Below the pieces are notes generated by a model. The model was not told the origin of the DNA. It was given only the letters and a program-made list of their open reading frames with translations, and made no database searches. A DNA stretch of 64,000 bases from Cyanophora paradoxa (lineage: Eukaryota; Glaucocystophyceae; Cyanophorales; Cyanophoraceae), in the NCBI GenBank assembly GCA_004431415.1, contig QPMI01000520.1, forward strand, positions 310,001-374,000, read 5' to 3'. This document shows, in pieces, positions 33,805-46,100 of the stretch (the first letter of the stretch is position 1; each line of letters opens with the position of its first letter). Both the position numbers and the translations under genes were made by a program.

Positions 33805-36290
33805 TTACACGGCGACGAGCTTGCCGCGGGAGGCCGGGGAGGGGGAGGGCTGGGCGAGGAGGCGGGCAGGGATGGAGTTGGCCTCGGTCTGGGCGAGCTC
33901 GACGCTATCCTTGCCCTCCATCAGCTTCAGGAAGGCCGCCACGTCCCCGCAGAAGCTCCGCGAGTTGTGCACCGTCGTGCCCCCCAGCACGATGCGCACC
34001 CCCTGCGTGTTGGCGTTCAGCTGGCTCACCGCCCGCGCCTCCTCCAGCGTGATGCCCCCCATCACGAACACGATCACGTCCTGCACCCTGCGCCCCGCGC
34101 CCGCCGGCGGGGGTCAGGGGAAGGCGGGCAGGGGCGGGTGGGAGGGGGCGGGGGCACCGGTTGGCCGGGGGCGGGGGCACGGAGTTGGCGGACTGGGCGA
34201 GGGGGAAGGTCTGCTCCCGGAGCTTGCCCTTCATGAGCTCCTGGAGGGTGCTGAAGAGGACGGGCTGGTGCTGCGTGTACACGTTCGCCACCCCCCGCAG
34301 GCCCCGCTGCACCTTCTCCAGCTGCGCCTTCAGCGACGTCTTGTTCTGGTACAGCTCCCCCGCCTTGAGCGCCGCGTCGGCGTAGCGCACGACGCCGTCC
34401 ACGAGCTGCAGCTTGTCCGCCGGCAGGCGCGGGTCCCGGTCGGCCTGCAGCTGGGGCCAGCGGGCGTCCGCCGCCAGCACCTGGCACAGCCGCTGCACCT
34501 GCGACTGCGCGTGCCCGTGGTACCGCAGCGCGTACAGCATCACCTGCCCCGGCCCCCGGCCCCCGAGGCCCACGCGGGTCAGCGTCGGGCGGGGAGGCCG
34601 GCGGGGGGCGGGCGGGCGCACGAGGCGGAGCTTGTCCCAGGGGTCGATCTTGGGCTGGGCGAGCAGCTCGGAGACGCGCTGGGCGGCCGAGTTGTGGTTC
34701 TCCTGGCAGGCGAGCTCCTGCTCGACCTCGGAGCAGTCCAGCAGGCAGCGCGCGTCCACCAGCCGCGAGAGCTCCCCGATGAGCGCCACGTGCTGCGGCC
34801 CCGTGAGCAAGCGAGGCCGCTCGAGGGGCGGGGCGGCGCGGCGGCGCGCCTTGGAGACGGAGCCCGAGAGCTTCTTGAACTCGGGGTAGTCCTCCACGAA
34901 CTTCTGCATGTCCGCTGCCGGCGCGGCGCGGCGCGGGGCCGCCTCAGCCGGCCCGAGGCGGGGAGGAGGCACGGGGGCGGCGGGGGCAGCGGGGCGGGAC
35001 GGACCGATGGACTCGACCTTCTGGTGGCGCTTGGTCTTCTTCTGGTACTCGTCGACCATGCCCTTGACGCTCGCGCCGAGGTCGCCGAAGGTGACGTGCA
35101 GGTTCTCGCGGTAGAACTGGTCCTGGATGGGCGAGAGGACGACCTCCTCCAGCTCCTTCTTCACCCCCGGGACCCCCGCCAGCCGCACCCGGTTGTTCTT
35201 CACCCCCAGCAGCTCGTGCACCATCGCCTGGTACGTCCACTGGTTCAGCAGCGGCGTCACCTGCCGCCCCGCCCCGCCCCCGCCCGGTCGCCCCCCGCCG
35301 CGCCACGCGCCGCTCCGGGGCGCGCGGGGGCCGGCGGGCGCACGGGATCGTCGCGGCGGTCGAGGAGCAGGAGGAGGGGCGGAACGTCCGCCTTCCTAAA
35401 GTCGAACAGCGCCCGCTCCTCCTCCATGCGCACCTGCCACGCCCGTCAGAGGCCGTCGCCCCGCGCAGCGCGCCCGGCCGCGGGAGTCGCGGACCATGAT
35501 GTCGTTGGCGAGCTTGCGGCAGAGCTGCGACGAGTGCTGGTACCGAACGACCGGCTTCTTCTTCAGTGACAGCAGACACGCCGTCAGCCCGTCGCAGATG
35601 CGCTGGAAGACTGCCGGCCGGGTCAGCGAAGCGCCGCATCGGAGCGCGGCTGGGCGCACCAAGCTCGTCCCAGTTGGGCGGCAGGAGGCACACACATGAG
35701 TCGATGTTGAGCGTGAACGTATCCACGTTCACAGCGTAGTAGTCCGCGTACAGCTCCTGCGCGCCGCGGGTGGGCGGCGCGGGGGCGGGACGGAAGGGCG
35801 GCGGCTCGCCTGCACGTGCTTTACGACCTCCTGCTCGTCGGCCTCGGCTAGCTGCTCGATATAAGACGTGCGAAGGATGTTGGAGAAGTCTGCAGTGGGT
35901 TAGCTAGAAAGCGCGCGTCAAGTCCGGGCAGGCGCGGGGCGCACAGAGGTGGTATTCGCCGTAGCGCGGGTCCTTCAGCTCCTCAACGAGAAGAGCGATG
36001 TTGTCCGAGGTGGGGCGGAGGAAGCACACGGCCTTCAAATGAAGCATCTTTTCGCGGCCGCGCCTGGACAAGTACTCGACGAGGAAAACCTCTTTCTGCA
36101 GGATCTGCGATTGACTGTACACCATGCTCACAATGCCGGTCTGCGATGCGCCGCGCGCGTCAGCGAGCGAGCGCCGCTGGTGCTCTCCAGCGAGTCGCAC
36201 CGTTTCCGTGTCGAGGAGCAGGACCTTCATTCCAGGAATGTCGGATACCATTCGATTGATGTAGTCTTGAACAGCTGTGACTACATTCAT
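33805..36290 (-). CDS. VPS45: VPS45, Sec1/Munc18 family SNARE regulator
   Basis: SM protein that binds Tlg2/syntaxin-16-type SNAREs for TGN-endosome fusion. The start at 36290 gives [20 protein letters not shown], then [66 protein letters not shown], then [20 protein letters not shown], the domain 3 block [70 protein letters not shown] and finally [20 protein letters not shown] and [20 protein letters not shown] with [15 protein letters not shown]. Block order and spacing match Vps45 throughout. The stop is at 33805. It is divergent from the NDUFB8-like gene with only 31 bp between start codons. Confidence 0.95.
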
Positions 36291-36321
36291 CCCCGCAGGG
36301 CTGCTCGACCCGACGAGCGCC

Positions 36322-36942
36322 ATGGCGGCTTCAGAGCGGGCTGAAGCTTTGCGTTCCGACTCGAAGACCGGCTTCGATTTCTTGAAAGCGAGACGGCAGC
36401 GGCAGCACTTGCTAGCCGCTAGCGATTTGCACGGGTACAGGGTTCGGAGTCTAGCGGAGGCCGAGAGATGTCGGGCCCTTCTGTCCGCAATTTGGCCTTG
36501 GCGTTCGGCCGGAGTGTTCGGGGCGTTAGGCCCGCGCCCCTGCGCGGCGGCGCTGTCACGCCCGTCCGGCCACACAAAGGCCCCGACGGCCCCGTGCGCT
36601 CCATGCCTCCTTCTATGCACAGCACACTGGATTGACCCGCCGCAGATCCCCGAGGAGTTCGAGCTCACGTGGGACGACGGCGCGAATCCCGAGTTCCTGC
36701 TGGACGAGTATCAGTATGGCATCGGGAAGTACGAGGCGCTGATGACGCTGCTCGGCGTTTTCGGCGGTATGGTCGGTCTCTGGCAGGTCGCCACATGGTG
36801 GGATGCGCCGTCTCGCCGGCCGACCATCCAGCGCGACCGCTCCGTCCTTCCTCCCCTGGGTGCGCTCTCCCCAACTGTGAATGCGCCTATTCGTCGTAGC
36901 TTAGAGTTTAGCCCCGCCTCCGCAACCCCGCCGCGGTGCTAG
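36322..36942 (+). CDS. NDUFB8: NDUFB8-like subunit of mitochondrial complex I
   Basis: The recognisable core is [20 protein letters not shown], then [20 protein letters not shown] and [12 protein letters not shown]. This matches the plant/algal NDUFB8 pattern (ELMWDNG..PEPCID.....GKYEAL, then one transmembrane helix). NDUFB8 is a single-pass accessory subunit of the membrane arm. The core is preceded by an acceptor (GACCCGCCGCAG) at about 36646. The front is encoded from an ATG at 36322 ([20 protein letters not shown]), which may be the presequence exon; the intermediate frame is open, so the donor is not certain. The 3' end is also uncertain: either the TAG at 36942 or splicing to an exon after 37001, which has a CTGAC-preceded acceptor. 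Confidence 0.68.
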   Translation: MAASERAEALRSDSKTGFDFLKARRQRQHLLAASDLHGYRVRSLAEAERCRALLSAIWPWRSAGVFGALGPRPCAAALSRPSGHTKAPTAPCAPCLLLCTAHWIDPPQIPEEFELTWDDGANPEFLLDEYQYGIGKYEALMTLLGVFGGMVGLWQVATWWDAPSRRPTIQRDRSVLPPLGALSPTVNAPIRRSLEFSPASATPPRC

Positions 36943-37278
36943 AGCCCCTGCCGCTCCGTTGCGTGCTCATGGCCCAATCCCATCTGACGTGGCTCCGCAG
37001 ATCTGGACCACCTTGTCGCGAAGGCGCCCGGCCTCGGTAGCCAATAGGCGGCGTATCCTGCCCGCTCTCAGCTTCCGTAGGTCTTCCATACAATCTTTTG
37101 ACCCGCGCACCGGTGCTACAGCAAGCAGCGGTCTGTGTTTGTACATCACTGACATAATTCAATCCTCTGTTACGTATCAGCCTTCACAACGCTGGCTTTA
37201 CCTCGTCATCCCGACCGTTTGCGGGCGTGGGGCGTCCCCGCGCTTGGCACGCCTTCTCTTCAGGCTTGGCAAACCGCA
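36943..37278. other. Short intergenic stretch
   Basis: 336 bp between the NDUFB8-like stop and the last readable codon of the ERMP1-like fragment. It holds a good acceptor-like site (TCTGACGTGGCTCCGCAG) on the plus strand, and so could contain a last NDUFB8 exon. Otherwise there is nothing. Confidence 0.35.
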
Positions 37279-38207
37279 CTAGCACGTGTCCTGTCCTAAT
37301 GCCGCCCCGCGCGAGCCCGGCCCCGAGTCCACGTGCGTGTTCACCAGCAGCGCCGCCCCGCTGCCGCCCGGCGTGAGCCGCCCCGCCCCTGCCTCCCCGA
37401 GGGGCGCCGCGGTCGCCCCGACCTGGAGCGCGGGGAGCGGATGCGGGCCGCGAGGATCGGGATGTTCGTGTAGTGGTTGACCAGGTCCGAGCTGCTCGCC
37501 CCCGCGCCCCGCCGCGCCCCGGTTGGCGGCGCCGGCGTCGCACTCCCGCGCGCGCGGCGCTCACCGGACGAAGCGCTGCAGGTGGAACGACCCGGAGCCG
37601 TAGGTCAACGAAACCTCCAGCTGCTCCGCGCGTGAGTACGAGCGCAGAGCGCCGCGCAACGGGCGGGCGCGCGCGCGAGTCACCTTGAAGCCGTTAACGG
37701 CGTTCAGCGATTCCAGGGCGGACTTGACGTACGATATCGAGCGGTTGAACGCCGCAGTAAAGGGCAGCCGCTCGTGGTTGAGCGCTCTGCGCGACGGCCG
37801 CGATCAGGGCGAGCGCTCGACGCCGAACTCAGGCGAGCGACGTCGACCGGGGGATAGGGCGGAGGGCTCCGATCGACGCGACTCGCTCGCGGAGCGCACC
37901 TTAGATGGGGCAGAGCTCGCGCCTCCGAGAAGAGGCGATCGAAAGCCGATGCGGGCGCGGGCGTTGGGGTCGTCTCCGCGATTCGATGGCACAGCACGAC
38001 GGCTGTCACTAAGGCGGCGAGGAATAGAAGAACGGGAAGAGTGGTCGAGAAGCTAATCGGCTTCTGCGGTTCGTAACGCGCGTGGGCCTGCTGCGCATTT
38101 CTTCGATAGTACTCTGCAAGCGCGGCGTCATACTTGAGTGTAGCTTTTGTAGGACCTTTCTGTGTCGCTTGCGCATGCGCGCCCTGCTGCTTGCTGCGGC
38201 GCTTCAT
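37279..38207 (-). pseudogene. ERMP1-like M28 metallopeptidase, 3'-truncated
   Basis: The start at 38207 gives MKRRSKQQGAHAQATQKGPT, then a basic cytosolic region and one transmembrane helix (FSTTLPVLLFLAALVTAVVL). After that come lumenal segments in the order of ER metallopeptidase 1: ISYVKSALESLNAVNGFKVT, QLEVSLTYGSGSFHLQRFV, DLVNHYTNIPILAARI and LLVNTHVDSGPGS. The last contains the first zinc-site H-x-D of the M28 family. A stop follows at 37279, and no downstream exon with the remaining zinc ligands or the C-terminal membrane domain is found before the next gene. Either the gene is truncated by rearrangement or its 3' half is misplaced in the assembly. I call it a probable pseudogene fragment; a splice site I missed is the alternative. 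Confidence 0.6.
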
Positions 38208-38270
38208 CGCGCCGAATCGGTCGTGCCGACAACTCGAAACCGGTACCGGGGTCGACCGCGCGCAGGCTGA

Positions 38271-38720
38271 CGAAGCTGGTGCTGGACGAGGGGGACCGGG
38301 GGGCGTGGGAGGAGCTGGTGGGGCGCCTGAAGGACGCGGCGCTCTCGGGCCTCGAGGCGCGCTGCGGCGTCCAGGAGCGCGAGGCCGCCCGCCTCGCCAC
38401 CACCTGGCAGCAGGCGCGCTCCGCCCCTGCGTGACCCGCCCCGACCCGCGCCGATCCGATGCGCGGGGCAGGCCGGCTGGGGCTTCGGGGCGTACTTCCT
38501 GCAGCGGGAGGCGGTGGCGCTGGCGCAGGAGCAGCTGCGGCGGGGCGAGGAGGCATTGAAACGACGAGCTCGAGGCCGCCTTCAACGAGCACGGCGCGCC
38601 CCTTCCCGTCTCCCCTTCGACCGCGCTCTGGCAGGCCACCCAATCCCTCTGTGCGCTCTTCGGCGAGCAGCACTCACATTGGGCACCAGTGCGCTCCGGA
38701 TCCGGATCCCTTCGATTTCG
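38271..38720 (+). CDS. Uncharacterised exon-like coding fragment
   Basis: After an acceptor-like GCGCGCAG there is a clean helical reading, LTKLVLDEGDRGAWEELVGR, LKDAALSGLEARCGVQEREA and ARLATTWQQA. A second acceptor (GCGGGGCAG at about 38470) is followed by GWGFGAYFLQREAVALAQEQ and then, after a frame change, DELEAAFNEHGAPLPVSPST. The codon bias resembles real genes in the window, but there is no start, the donors do not fit well, and I recognise no family. It is probably part of a broken or rearranged gene next to the truncated ERMP1 fragment. Confidence 0.3.
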
Positions 38721-40184
38721 ATTTCGTTTAAAATTTTGATTTAATTTCGCGCGCGCGGCGTCGCGCAGGCGATCCGCACGGATTGCGATGGCCCCAGTAC
38801 CCCAGCTTCGATCCGACGCGACGCGATGCGGCTCCACCTTACGCACCTCCGGGGGCGGGGGAGGCCCGGTACCGGTCTCCCGGTCCGGGGCTCGTGGGGG
38901 TTTCGGCCCCCTCGGGCAGTATTCCTCCTCCTTAGCGGCCAGTCCGTGGCGGGAACGGGCGAGCCTCCGGGCACGGCCCGCACCTTTGATCCTATGATCT
39001 TAAGCCCGTAGGGTAAGTAGACCTAGGGTTTCGATCTCGAGCTTCGGTATTCGATTTCGATTTTCGACGTCACTTGCCTATCTGATTGAGCCCATGGATT
39101 CGACCGGCGGCCCACTGCTAGCCAAACAGCTGCTAGGGCTAGTCCAGATGTTGTCGGTCGTCTCTGAAATGCAAACCGGACTGATCATGAGCTCCTTGCG
39201 CAGTGAGCCCTAGGCGTGCATGCGCGCTGCAACCGCTGCAATTGAACCATACACGCCCCTTGCGCGTTCAAGAGTGGCCAGCGGCAGCGCGCAGATGCCC
39301 GTTGCCGGCTGGGCGCTGCGGCGAGCCACGAGCAGCCAGTCCTCGCGCGCGGCGCGGTGCGGCGACAGGCTCACGAGCTCGAGGCGATTCAGACGGTGGT
39401 GAACACATGCAACCTCAAGTTTAGAGAACAAGGCGGGGAGGTCACTGGGTGATCAGCTGCGCGGGCGCCGCGCGCGGCGGATAGCGGCCGGCCGATGACA
39501 GACGCGAGTTGGGCAGATGGAAGCGACATCGAAGCGAAATATCAAGCCTGCCACAAGGCCGCGTTCGCCCCAGCTGGCGCGGGCATTGCAGACTCCCCGC
39601 CAACGTGTACCCCCACTTCCGCCACAGTAAAAACAACGGTGCGGCCCGCCGGGCATTCGGCGCACGTTGTGTCTGTCGCCGTAGGCATAGTATCGATCGA
39701 TTTAGCCGAGCGAAAGGCGTCGCCCGCGTCCGTAACTGACCCGCCGTTGAAACTGCTGCCGGGCCGCAGGGGGTTGTTCTCGGTCTCGTCTGCGCATCCG
39801 CGTCAGACGGACCGCCTCAAAATGATGAACCTCGTTCGTCCTCCCGATTTCCGGGGCCGTGGCGGTGAGTTTAACTGCCTCCCTCGCAGCCGCTCAACGA
39901 GGGAGACTTTTCCACGGAGCCTTTGACCAAGGGTACCGGCACTGAGGTCCGCTCTCTTCCTATGCTCGTCCCCATTCTGAGGACTCACATCGTTCGCGCC
40001 TCCCGGACGGCAGGCACTTGTCTCGGTTCGCAACCACCATCTCGCCAGCATAGCCTCTCGTTCCTGAAGTCGTTTAATCGTGCATTGCCTCGAGCAGGGC
40101 GCCCTAAACTCGACTTCGCACATGGCGGCCGTGCGCCACCCTATCCGACTATCCGCTGCCTCAAGCGGCTGAGCGCACCCGCAG
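38721..40184. other. Intergenic stretch, no gene seen
   Basis: About 1.46 kb upstream of the large DUF4215 gene, with lower GC than the coding blocks. One open frame (39495-39926, +) lacks family resemblance. A first exon with a signal peptide for the downstream gene is expected here. The acceptor CTGAGCGCACCCGCAG at 40169-40184, immediately before the ATG at 40185, supports this, but I could not pick it out. Confidence 0.4.
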
Positions 40185-43100
40185 ATGGTCGACTCTGCCA
40201 CGGCGACCGTGTCGGACTTCGAGGAGTCCGCCAGCGGCGGCTACTCCTCCGGCAGCGAGCTCAGCAGCGCCGACCTCGCCGTGCGCTCACCCGCAACCGG
40301 CCGGCCCGCCTCGCCGTGTGGCCGCCGACGTGCGTGCGCGCGCAGTCGCTCCCGCTCGGCGGCCCGGTGGAGGACGAGATCCCCGTCCCCGTGGCGTCGG
40401 CCCCGGTCTCGTCGAACGTCTTCGCGTCGCTGCCCCTCGAGGGCTACCACGAGGAGGCGGCCCCCGTCCCCGTCTCCCTCTGCGGTCCTTTCCCGACTCC
40501 TCCCCCCCTCGCCGCTCGTCTCGACCCGACCCGAACCGCACCGCAGGCAACGGCTTCGTCAACTCCGGCGAGGAGTGCGGTTCGTGACGCCGCTCGCCAA
40601 GTCACGCGCGGGTGGCCCGACGCGGCTCTCATGGCGCATTGCAGACGACGGGACGATGAACATCGGCCCCAACGGCGTCGCTACCCTCGTCAACCACTGC
40701 AGCACCGACTGCAAGGTCGCAATTTGTCCGCATCTGCGCCGCACGCCGCTTCTGACCCGGGCGCAGGTCATTGCCTTCTGCGGTGACGGCCATGTCAGCG
40801 GCTACGAGCAGTGCGGTCCGTCCTGTCTTGGCCCCGGCGTCGCCGTGCTCCGCCCCTGAGGCCGGCTGCAGACGACGGCAGCGCGAACGGCCCCGCCGTC
40901 GCCTCGTCCCTCAACTTCTGCAGCGCCACGTGCACCATCATGCCGTACTGTGCGCCGTCCCCGGATGCGCGTCGCGCGCCGTTGGTGACCGCTGCGTGCA
41001 GGCGGCGACGGCGTGACCAACGCCGAGCTGGGCGAGACCTGCGGTGAGCTTCCGGGCGCTTCGTCGCCCCGGTCGGCCCCGCTCACGCACGCACTCTCGC
41101 AGACGATGGGACGGACAACGGCACGAGCCAGTCCGTCAACCGCTGCTCCACCGAGTGCCGCGTCTCCGCCTACTGCGGGTGCCGGCAGCTGCCCTCCCTC
41201 TGTCCGCGCCTGCCGGACCTGACGCGCGCCCTCCTCCAGTGACGGTCGCGTCGACCCCCAGCTTGGCGAGACTTGCGGTTCGTCCCAGCAGATCGCTGAA
41301 GCTTTCTTCGCGCCATACTCACTTTTGCGCCTTGCAGACGACGGCCAGTGGAACGGTACCACTGCCTCGATCAACCACTGCTCCTCCAAGGTTTGTCCGC
41401 GATGCGATTCCGTGCGGTTGGCCTGGCTTTAACGCTCCCTCGCGTGCGCAGTGCGGCCCCGCTCCGTACTGCGGCGATGGCGTCGTACGCAATCTCCCCC
41501 CGCCCCTTGCTCTTGCCTGCTCTGACGCTGCCTTCGCAGGTCAACTGCCACGAGACGTGCGGTGCGCGCGGGGCCTGTCGAGGGCGACCCGGCCGCGGCG
41601 TCACACTCGCGCGCAGACGAGGGCGAGGCGCTGAACGGCAAGCCCGGCGGCCACTGCACGGCGGACTGCCAGGTCGCCGCCTTCTGCGGGTGCGCGGCTG
41701 CGTCGACGACGACTCGACCTGTCGCGACGCCTCTTGACTCGGTCGAGCAGTGACGGCAAGGTCGACGCCGGCGAGTATTGCGACGACGGCGCCCTCAACG
41801 GCACCGCCGCCTCGACCAACCACTGCAGGTGCGCTCTGCTCCGCATCACTTTCCGTGTCGTCGCTTACTCCGCCACAGCTCTTCCTGCACCATCGCCGAC
41901 TTCTGCGGCGATGGCCGCGTCTCCTCTGGCGAGCAGTGCGGTGAGCTCTCCTCCATCCGCTCCAGACGGACGACGTCGCTGACCCGCGCTCGAACGCGCA
42001 GATGACGGCGCGCTTAACGGCACGACCCAGAGCGTGAACCACTGCAACACCTTCTGCCAGGTGGTCGACTTCTGCGGGTGCGAGCGTGTGTTTTCGGGTT
42101 GCGCTGGCAGGCCCTCACCCGTTTGCCAGTGATGGCAAGGTCTCCGCTGGCGAGCAGTGCGACGCCGGCAACCTCAACGGCACCAGCCAGAGCACCTGCT
42201 CGGCCAACTGCACGGTGCCCATTTGCCAGGCAATCTGCGCCCCCCGCGTGCTGTCTCCTAATCGTTCCTCTTACCAGGTCATCAACTTCTGTGGCGACGG
42301 TCCGCGGGCTCGCCGACGCGGTTGCTCGCTCAGTTTGACGCTGACGCGCTTGCGCATGCAGGCAAGGTTGATGTCGGCGAGCAGTGCGGTGAGCACACGT
42401 GCGGCCTTCTGCTCGACGCACTCGCTAAGTGCCGTGGGCAGACGATGGTCAGCTCAACGGCACCACGATGGCCCCGAACCACTGCGACAAGACTTGCCAA
42501 GTGATGGACTTCTGTGCGCACGCCTTCGCAGTTTTGTCGCTGCACAAATAACCCCTTGCAACGAACAGGCGGCGACGGCAAGGTCACCGCTGGCGAGTTC
42601 TGCGACGATGGCAACCTGAACGGCACCAGCCAGAGCCACTGCTCGCCCCAATGCACCGTCATTGAGTTCTGCGGGTGCGACCGTGTGATTTTCATTGAAA
42701 CGGCGTACCCTCGACGTCTAACGTCGTCCTAGTGACGGCAAGGTCAGCGCTGGCGAGTCCTGCGACGATGGCCAGCTCAACGGCACCACCATGTCGCCGA
42801 GCCACTGCTCCACCCAGTGCACCATCATGGACTTCTGTACGTTTTCTTCCCGCCGACCTGATTCTCACATTTCTGACGACTGCCTCCTCCCGCAGGCGGC
42901 GACGGCAAGGTCTCTGCTGGAGAGCTCTGCGACGACGGCAACCTGAACGGCACCAGCCAGAGCCACTGCTCTCCCCAGTGCACCGTCATTGAGTTCTGCG
43001 GGTGCGACCGTCTGATTTTCATTGAAACGGTGTGAAACGGCGTACTCTCGGCGTCTAACGCCACGCTAGTGACGGCAAGGTCAGCGCTGGCGAGTCCTGC

Positions 43101-46100
43101 GACGATGGCCAGCTCAACGGCACCACCATGTCGCCGAGCCACTGCTCCACCCAGTGCACCATCATGGACTTCTGTACGTTTTCTTCCCGCCGACCTGATT
43201 CTCACATTTCTGACGACTGCCTCCTCCCGCAGGCGGCGACGGCAAGGTCTCTGCTGGAGAGCTCTGCGACGACGGCAACCTGAACGGCACCAGCCAGAGC
43301 CACTGCTCTCCCCAGTGCACCGTCATTGAGTTCTGCGGGTGCGACCGTCTGATTTTCATTGAAACGGTGTGAAACGGCGTACTCTAGGCGTCTAACGCCA
43401 CGCTAGTGACGGCAAGGTCAGCGCTGGCGAGTCCTGCGACGATGGCCAGCTCAACGGCACCACCATGTCGCCGAGCCACTGCTCCACCCAGTGCACCGTC
43501 ATGGACTTCTGTACGTTCCATTCTTGCCAATGTCTCTCATTCCTAACCCATTCACTTCTACCATAGGCGGCGACGGCAAGGTCTCCGCTGGCGAGCTCTG
43601 CGACGACGGTCAGCTCAACGGCACCAGCCAGAGCCACTGCTCCACGCAGTGCACCGTCATCGATTTCTGTGAGCAACTCTTAAAGCGTATCCTGCTCTCT
43701 TTTAAGTTGCGCTGTTTCTAATGCGCAATCCAGGCGGTGACGGCAAGGTCAGCGCTGGCGAGTCCTGCGACGATGGCCAGCTCAACGGCACCACCATGTC
43801 GCCGAGCCACTGCTCCACCCAGTGCAACATCATGGATTTCTGTACGTTCCCACCCTCCTATTTCGCTTTCTTTCGTGCCTCTTCTCACTGGCCGCTCTGT
43901 AGGCGGTGACGCCAAGGTCTCCGCTGGTGAGCAGTGCGACGACGGTCAGCTCAACGGCACCAGCCAGAGCCACTGCTCCACGCAGTGCACCGTCGTCGAC
44001 TTCTGTGCGGTTTCCATCGTTGGTCTCACGAATGACTGTCGTGTCGCTGATGCGTGTTCATCAGGCGGCGATGGCAAGCTCTCCGATGGCGAGCAGTGCG
44101 GTGAGCCATGCTCCTTCCTTTCGTTGTGCTGCTGGAGCACGCGCGCTCACCTTGAAGCGCGCAGACGACGGCCAGCTGAACGGCACCACCGCGTCGCCGA
44201 ACCACTGCTCGGCCACCTGCTCCGTCCTCGCCTACTGTGGCGACGGCCGCGTTGACGTCTCCAACGGCGAGGCTTGCGGTTCGCGCGCCCTGCGGTTTGT
44301 ATACGTTCTTCGCCGACGTTTCCACCCGCGCAGACGACGGCGCCCTCAACGGCACCACCGCCAGCCCGGTGCGTTCGTTGTAGAATCAAGTCTGCGTTCC
44401 GCATGTTGACTTCTTTCCTAGAGCCACTGCTCGTCGGAGTGCTCCGTCCTGCCCTACTGCGGCGACGGCGCTGTCAACGGCGCGCTCGGCGAGACTTGCG
44501 GTGCGTCTAGCGTGCATGGCCGTCGCTGCCGCCTGCCTCACTTCGCCGCCCTGTAGACGACGGCGCCTTCAACGGCACCGACGCGTCCCCGGTTTCGTCT
44601 TTGCTCCCCGCCTTGTGCTCGAGTTTTCCTGAGGCATCATCGCGCAGAACCACTGCTCGGCGAACTGCACCGTCCTCCCGTACTGTGCGTGCTCTTGAAA
44701 TCTTTGAAATCTTTACGCGTCAAGATGGAAGCGTCGGGCTGACGTTCGCCTCGTGAAGGCGGCGACGGCCACGTCGACGGCGAGAAGGGCGAGCAGTGCG
44801 GTCCGTTTGCGTCCCCCTCTTTTTCGGCCGTGTTCCGGCCCTGATCTCGCCCGCAGACGACGGCTCCGATGAGAACGGGTCGCCCACCAGCCCGGTACTG
44901 CCTCGACGCGCCACTCGCCGTTTGTCCCATCTGACAGCTCGAATTCCACGCAGAGCCACTGTTCTGCTGAGTGCACGGTGATGGCCTACTGCGGTGACGG
45001 CCAGGTCAACACCGGCAACGAGGCCTGCGGTGCGCGGCTCCCCGTTCGCATCGCGTGACGTCACGTCGCCGCCCTCACGCGGGGGCAGACGATGGCTCGC
45101 TCAACGGCACCCCGGGCTCGCCGAACCACTGCTCGGCCCAGTGCACCGTCATCGACTTCTGCGGTGACGGCCGCGTCACCCTCGGCGAGGAGTGCGGTGA
45201 GCTGAACGGCATCGCTCGTGTTGGCGCCGACGCCGTTCTGACTCCCGGCCGCCCACCGCGCAGACGACGGCGCCTTCAACGGCACCAGTCAGAGCCACTG
45301 CTCTCCCCAGTGCTCCGTTCTGCCGTACTGCGGGTGCGAGCCGCTAGCGCGCGGCGGGCGTGCGCGGGGCCGGCGCCCTCACGCGGACAGCGCAGCGACG
45401 GCCACGTCGACCCCGACGGCGTTGACGGCCCGGAGGAGTGCGACGACGGCGCCGCCGTCAACGGCACCGACGGGAGCCCCGTGCGACCTACCCGACGCGA
45501 GGCCTTACCCCACATCAAACCGTCTTGCTCACTGCATCCATTTTGCAGAACCACTGCGGCCGCGACTGCCAGGTTGTCCCGTACTGCGGCGGTGAGTGCT
45601 CTCCTCACTCCCGCGCTTCCCCACGCCCGTGTTGAGACGCGTCGCAGACAACATGGTCAGCCCGGGCGAGCAGTGCGGTGAGCGGCTTCTCAGAAATGCG
45701 TCCCGCTGCGCCCCCTGATCGTCCGAACGCAGACGATGGCCAGCTGAACGGCACCAGCAACAGCCCGGCCCACTGCTCGGCCCAGTGCACCGTCCTCGAC
45801 TTCTGTTCGCTCAAAGTTCCGCTCCGTGCAGCACGCGCGCCTGACGCCCACTCGCAGGTGGTGACGGCAAGATCTCCGCCGGCGAGCAGTGCGGTGAGCA
45901 AGGACGGCGCCGGTCTCGCTCTGCGCCCGACGCACGCCTTACGTGCGCGGCGCGCGCACGCAGATGATGGCGACTACAATGGCTCCGCCCTCTCGCGCTC
46001 CCACTGCTCGACCGAGTGCACCGTGATGCCCTTCTGTGCGCGCTGGAGCTGCGCCTCGACGCGCGCTGTCTCACTTGTCTCTTGACGCCGCCTCCGCTGC

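Noticed and set aside
39495-39926. 144-codon open frame as a gene
   Set aside because: No family resemblance, no splice context, and the composition is unlike the neighbouring exons.
42731-43850. CRISPR array
   Set aside because: The regular repeats are coding modules with introns, 337 bp apart, in a eukaryotic gene; there are no short palindromic repeats with unique spacers.
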